This document shows positions 6,295-7,815 of a DNA stretch of 7,815 bases, in pieces (the first letter of the stretch is position 1; each line of letters starts with the position of its first letter). The notes below the pieces were generated by a model, which did no database searches, had not been told where the DNA came from, and saw only the letters and a program-made list of their open reading frames with translations. This stretch comes from CBDUXT01 sp965371245 (GTDB lineage Bacteria > Planctomycetota > Phycisphaerae > UBA1845), in assembly GCA_965371245.1 (NCBI GenBank), contig CBDUXT010000162.1:1-7815 (forward strand), given 5' to 3'. The translations under genes and the position numbers were made by a program.

Positions 6295-7393
6295 CTCGCG
6301 AATGGCATGGGCTGTTCGCCTTCGCGCTCGAGTGGGTCTGGGAATCTTCGGTGTCCGTCCAGAGGCGCTCGCGCACGGCAGGCGGCAGGACGGCCACGCG
6401 CCGACCGACCCAGTCCGCCATGTCCCGGTTGGATAGGGTCAACAGTCGGGCCAGGGCGACGGCCTGTTCGTACGGACGGGCCCGGCGATAGCGCGCGGCA
6501 AACGCCTCGGCGCTGGTTCGCGTAAGCCGCCCCTCCAGGTCGTCATCGATGGGCCGGTCGCCGCCTTCGGGGTCGGCCCGCATCCGACGCTGAAGATCGA
6601 CGAACTCCGGATCCAGTTCGAGCCGGGCACGAATGGCCTCGGCGAGTGTCTTGTCGCATTGGGCGACGCGCGCGTAGGAAGAATGAGTGTCTCGGGCAAT
6701 GCGGCGAAGCGCCGTCTTGGCCTCGTCGTGGGGGACAAGAAACCGCTCATCGACCAGGACGCGGACGAGCCGATCACGATCGCCGCGACGCGACGTACGC
6801 GAGGCCAGCTCGATCGAGACCGCACGCACGGCGCGAACGTATTTCTCGCGGACCCGTTCCCCCACTGTCTCAAGCGTGGCACCATCGACCGGGCGGGTGC
6901 CCCTGCTTGGAAGGCGCTGCTCGTGCTCCGGCGAAAGCTGGTGAACCTTCGGGCGGTGGTCCACCGGCGTCGGTGGGGCATCGCGGGCGGCTCGCCGCTT
7001 CGGCGGAACGTACACCGTGGAAAACCGGATGTGCAGGGCACGGCTGACGGCGTTGTGAATCCGCGGCAACGCGAAGGCCGCAAAGGGGATCCCGGCTTCC
7101 GGTCGAAACAGAACCGCCGCCCGCATTAACCCCAAACATCCCTCCTGAAACAAATCGTCCCACTCGCGGTCGCGCCGCGGATGAGACAGGTTCGCCACGA
7201 ACCGGCGCAGATGCACGCTCACCAACCCGACGTTCTCACGCACCAAGCGCCGCTGCCCCTCGGTCAAGGGTGCCGCCGCCCGCTTGGAGCCGACCCCCAT
7301 CACGGGTGCAACAGGGTCTTTGGGTCCGTGGGAACACCGGTGAGATGCCGGCGCCGCACATTGCCGGGGTAGGTTCTTGGTCAATAGTGGCAT
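6251..7393 (-). CDS. Sigma-70 family RNA polymerase sigma factor with a C-terminal extension
   Basis: With the ATG at 7393 the product has 380 residues. Region 2 is clear at about 50-121: RENVGLVSVHLRRFV (2.1), then DLFQEGCLGLMRAAVLF, GIPFAAFALPRI and a basic stretch, matching core-binding and -10-recognition helices of group 3 type factors. Residues about 135-220 form an arginine-rich, poorly conserved middle. Residues about 227-258 (ALRRIARDTHSSYARVAQCD onward) align by eye with the region 4.2 helix-turn-helix, where the family usually has a TLEEIAxxLGVSRERVRQIE-type sequence. About 120 residues follow that no ordinary sigma factor needs. The start is uncertain: a GTG at 7459 has AGGGGG six bases before it and would add 22 residues, and an ATG at 7300 would remove 31. 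No anti-sigma gene is adjacent. The 3' end overlaps the converging helix-hairpin-helix gene. Confidence 0.85.
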   Translation of the reverse strand: MPLLTKNLPRQCAAPASHRCSHGPKDPVAPVMGVGSKRAAAPLTEGQRRLVRENVGLVSVHLRRFVANLSHPRRDREWDDLFQEGCLGLMRAAVLFRPEAGIPFAAFALPRIHNAVSRALHIRFSTVYVPPKRRAARDAPPTPVDHRPKVHQLSPEHEQRLPSRGTRPVDGATLETVGERVREKYVRAVRAVSIELASRTSRRGDRDRLVRVLVDERFLVPHDEAKTALRRIARDTHSSYARVAQCDKTLAEAIRARLELDPEFVDLQRRMRADPEGGDRPIDDDLEGRLTRTSAEAFAARYRRARPYEQAVALARLLTLSNRDMADWVGRRVAVLPPAVRERLWTDTEDSQTHSSAKANSPCHSRVSSGTKDRDRSAGA

Positions 7394-7528
7394 AGTTATG
7401 GCACTCTCATCCTCATCGCCTCTCGATCCAACCTTTTTCGTCTTGATCTGCTCGTTCACAATCGGCCCCCTGAAAAAAAGCCCCCATAGCCAAGGCCCCC
7501 GGCCCGCGCCGTCGGCCCACGAACCTAA

Positions 7529-7557
7529 CACATACCAAACATTCGTCCGTTCGTCAA
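7529..7557 (-). promoter_or_regulatory. Candidate promoter of the sigma-factor gene
   Basis: On the minus strand TTGACG (7552-7557) matches the -35 consensus at five of six positions. After 17 bases TATGTG (7529-7534) is a weak -10 with only TAT matching. The start of transcription would be near 7522, about 60 bases before GTG 7459 and 130 before ATG 7393. Confidence 0.35.
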
Positions 7558-7560
7558 GCC

Positions 7561-7598
7561 CCTCGCCTTCGCCCCTGGCAGGAGAAGGAACGATGAGG
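7561..7598. repeat. Imperfect hairpin repeat next to the sigma-gene promoter
   Basis: CCTTC (7566-7570) pairs with GAAGG (7584-7588), and after one mismatch CC (7572-7573) with GG (7581-7582). An outer CCTC (7561-7564) can pair with GAGG (7595-7598). The layout recalls short dispersed hairpins of the CCTCTCCC/GGGAGAGG kind found between genes in many GC-rich genomes. It ends four bases from the proposed -35 box. Confidence 0.45.
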
Positions 7599-7815
7599 CG
7601 GCCGTGCGCCCCGCGAACGGGTCCACGGACACGTAACCACCGGCCGCACCGAAGCTTGGGCACGGGTCGCACGGGCAACATCGCAGGGAGAGTGCCCCGC
7701 GCCGCGGGCGCTTGCGCCGGTCGTGAGGCCAAGCCCCACGGGCGGAACGGACACGGGGATGAATGGCACTGCCGCTGTTTCTGAGGCGTGAACGCGGTTG
7801 CGTATCGGCTGGTGC

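Larger units (their letters stand above)
7394..7815. other. Upstream region of the sigma-factor gene
   Basis: This 422-base stretch has no convincing gene; open frames on both strands are rich in arginine and proline and lack motifs. It contains a candidate sigma-gene promoter (7529-7557), a hairpin repeat (7561-7598) and a run of seven T on the minus strand (opposite 7473-7479) between two G-rich stretches. If translation of the sigma factor starts at GTG 7459, bases 7394-7459 are coding. Confidence 0.5.

Noticed and set aside
6646..7129. Plus-strand open frames opposite the sigma-factor gene
   Set aside because: Sigma region 2 and the helix-turn-helix-like segment are on the minus strand; the plus-strand products are arginine-rich with no motifs.
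7460..7505. Run of seven T on the minus strand with flanking G-rich stretches, looking like a terminator before the sigma gene
   Set aside because: The flanking blocks are direct repeats of GGGGGC, not inverted, so no stable stem precedes the T-run. Attenuation is not supported.
7377..7784. Plus-strand 135-codon frame in the right-hand region
   Set aside because: Low-complexity Ser/Pro/Arg composition that runs through the hairpin repeat and the sigma-gene promoter; no gene-like features.

Overview
The window is a GC-rich, densely coding piece of bacterial chromosome. The best guess is Planctomycetota, possibly the Phycisphaerae side. This is inferred from the style of the GH10-like protein, the TlpA-type lipoprotein with a helical-repeat tail, weak ribosome-binding sites, and many short hairpin repeats between genes. 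No rRNA, tRNA, insertion sequence, CRISPR array or phage module is visible.

Layout, left to right. Positions 1-189 hold a compound palindromic repeat downstream of a minus-strand gene. Positions 190-1755 (minus) encode a thioredoxin-fold (TlpA/ResA-like) lipoprotein with a long helical-repeat tail. Positions 1756-2529 are a 774-base stretch without a convincing gene; it contains one doubtful minus-strand reading frame and small palindromes. Positions 2530-2892 (plus) encode a small four-helix membrane protein that looks DUF420-like. Positions 2893-3037 separate it from purC, which converges on it, and contain an inverted pair of hairpin repeats, the second of which runs into the purC stop codon. 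Positions 3038-3937 (minus) encode PurC, a housekeeping enzyme of purine synthesis. Positions 3938-4465 are a divergent intergenic region with a good purC promoter, two hairpin repeats and a possible promoter for the next operon. Positions 4466-5965 (plus) encode a GH10 xylanase-fold protein, followed 11 bases later by a small membrane-anchored ComEA-like helix-hairpin-helix protein (5977-6294). Positions 6251 to about 7393 (minus) encode an unusual sigma-70 family factor whose 3' end overlaps the helix-hairpin-helix gene by 44 bases. The rest, to 7815, is its upstream region with a candidate promoter and another hairpin repeat.

How the genes relate. The window is a set of mostly independent units rather than one pathway. 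The only evident operon is the GH10-like gene plus the helix-hairpin-helix gene. The most interesting points are that the GH10-like protein has lost both glutamates that define GH10 catalysis, and that the sigma factor carries about 120 extra residues after its region-4-like helix-turn-helix. I see no clear evidence of a new defence or mobile system here.
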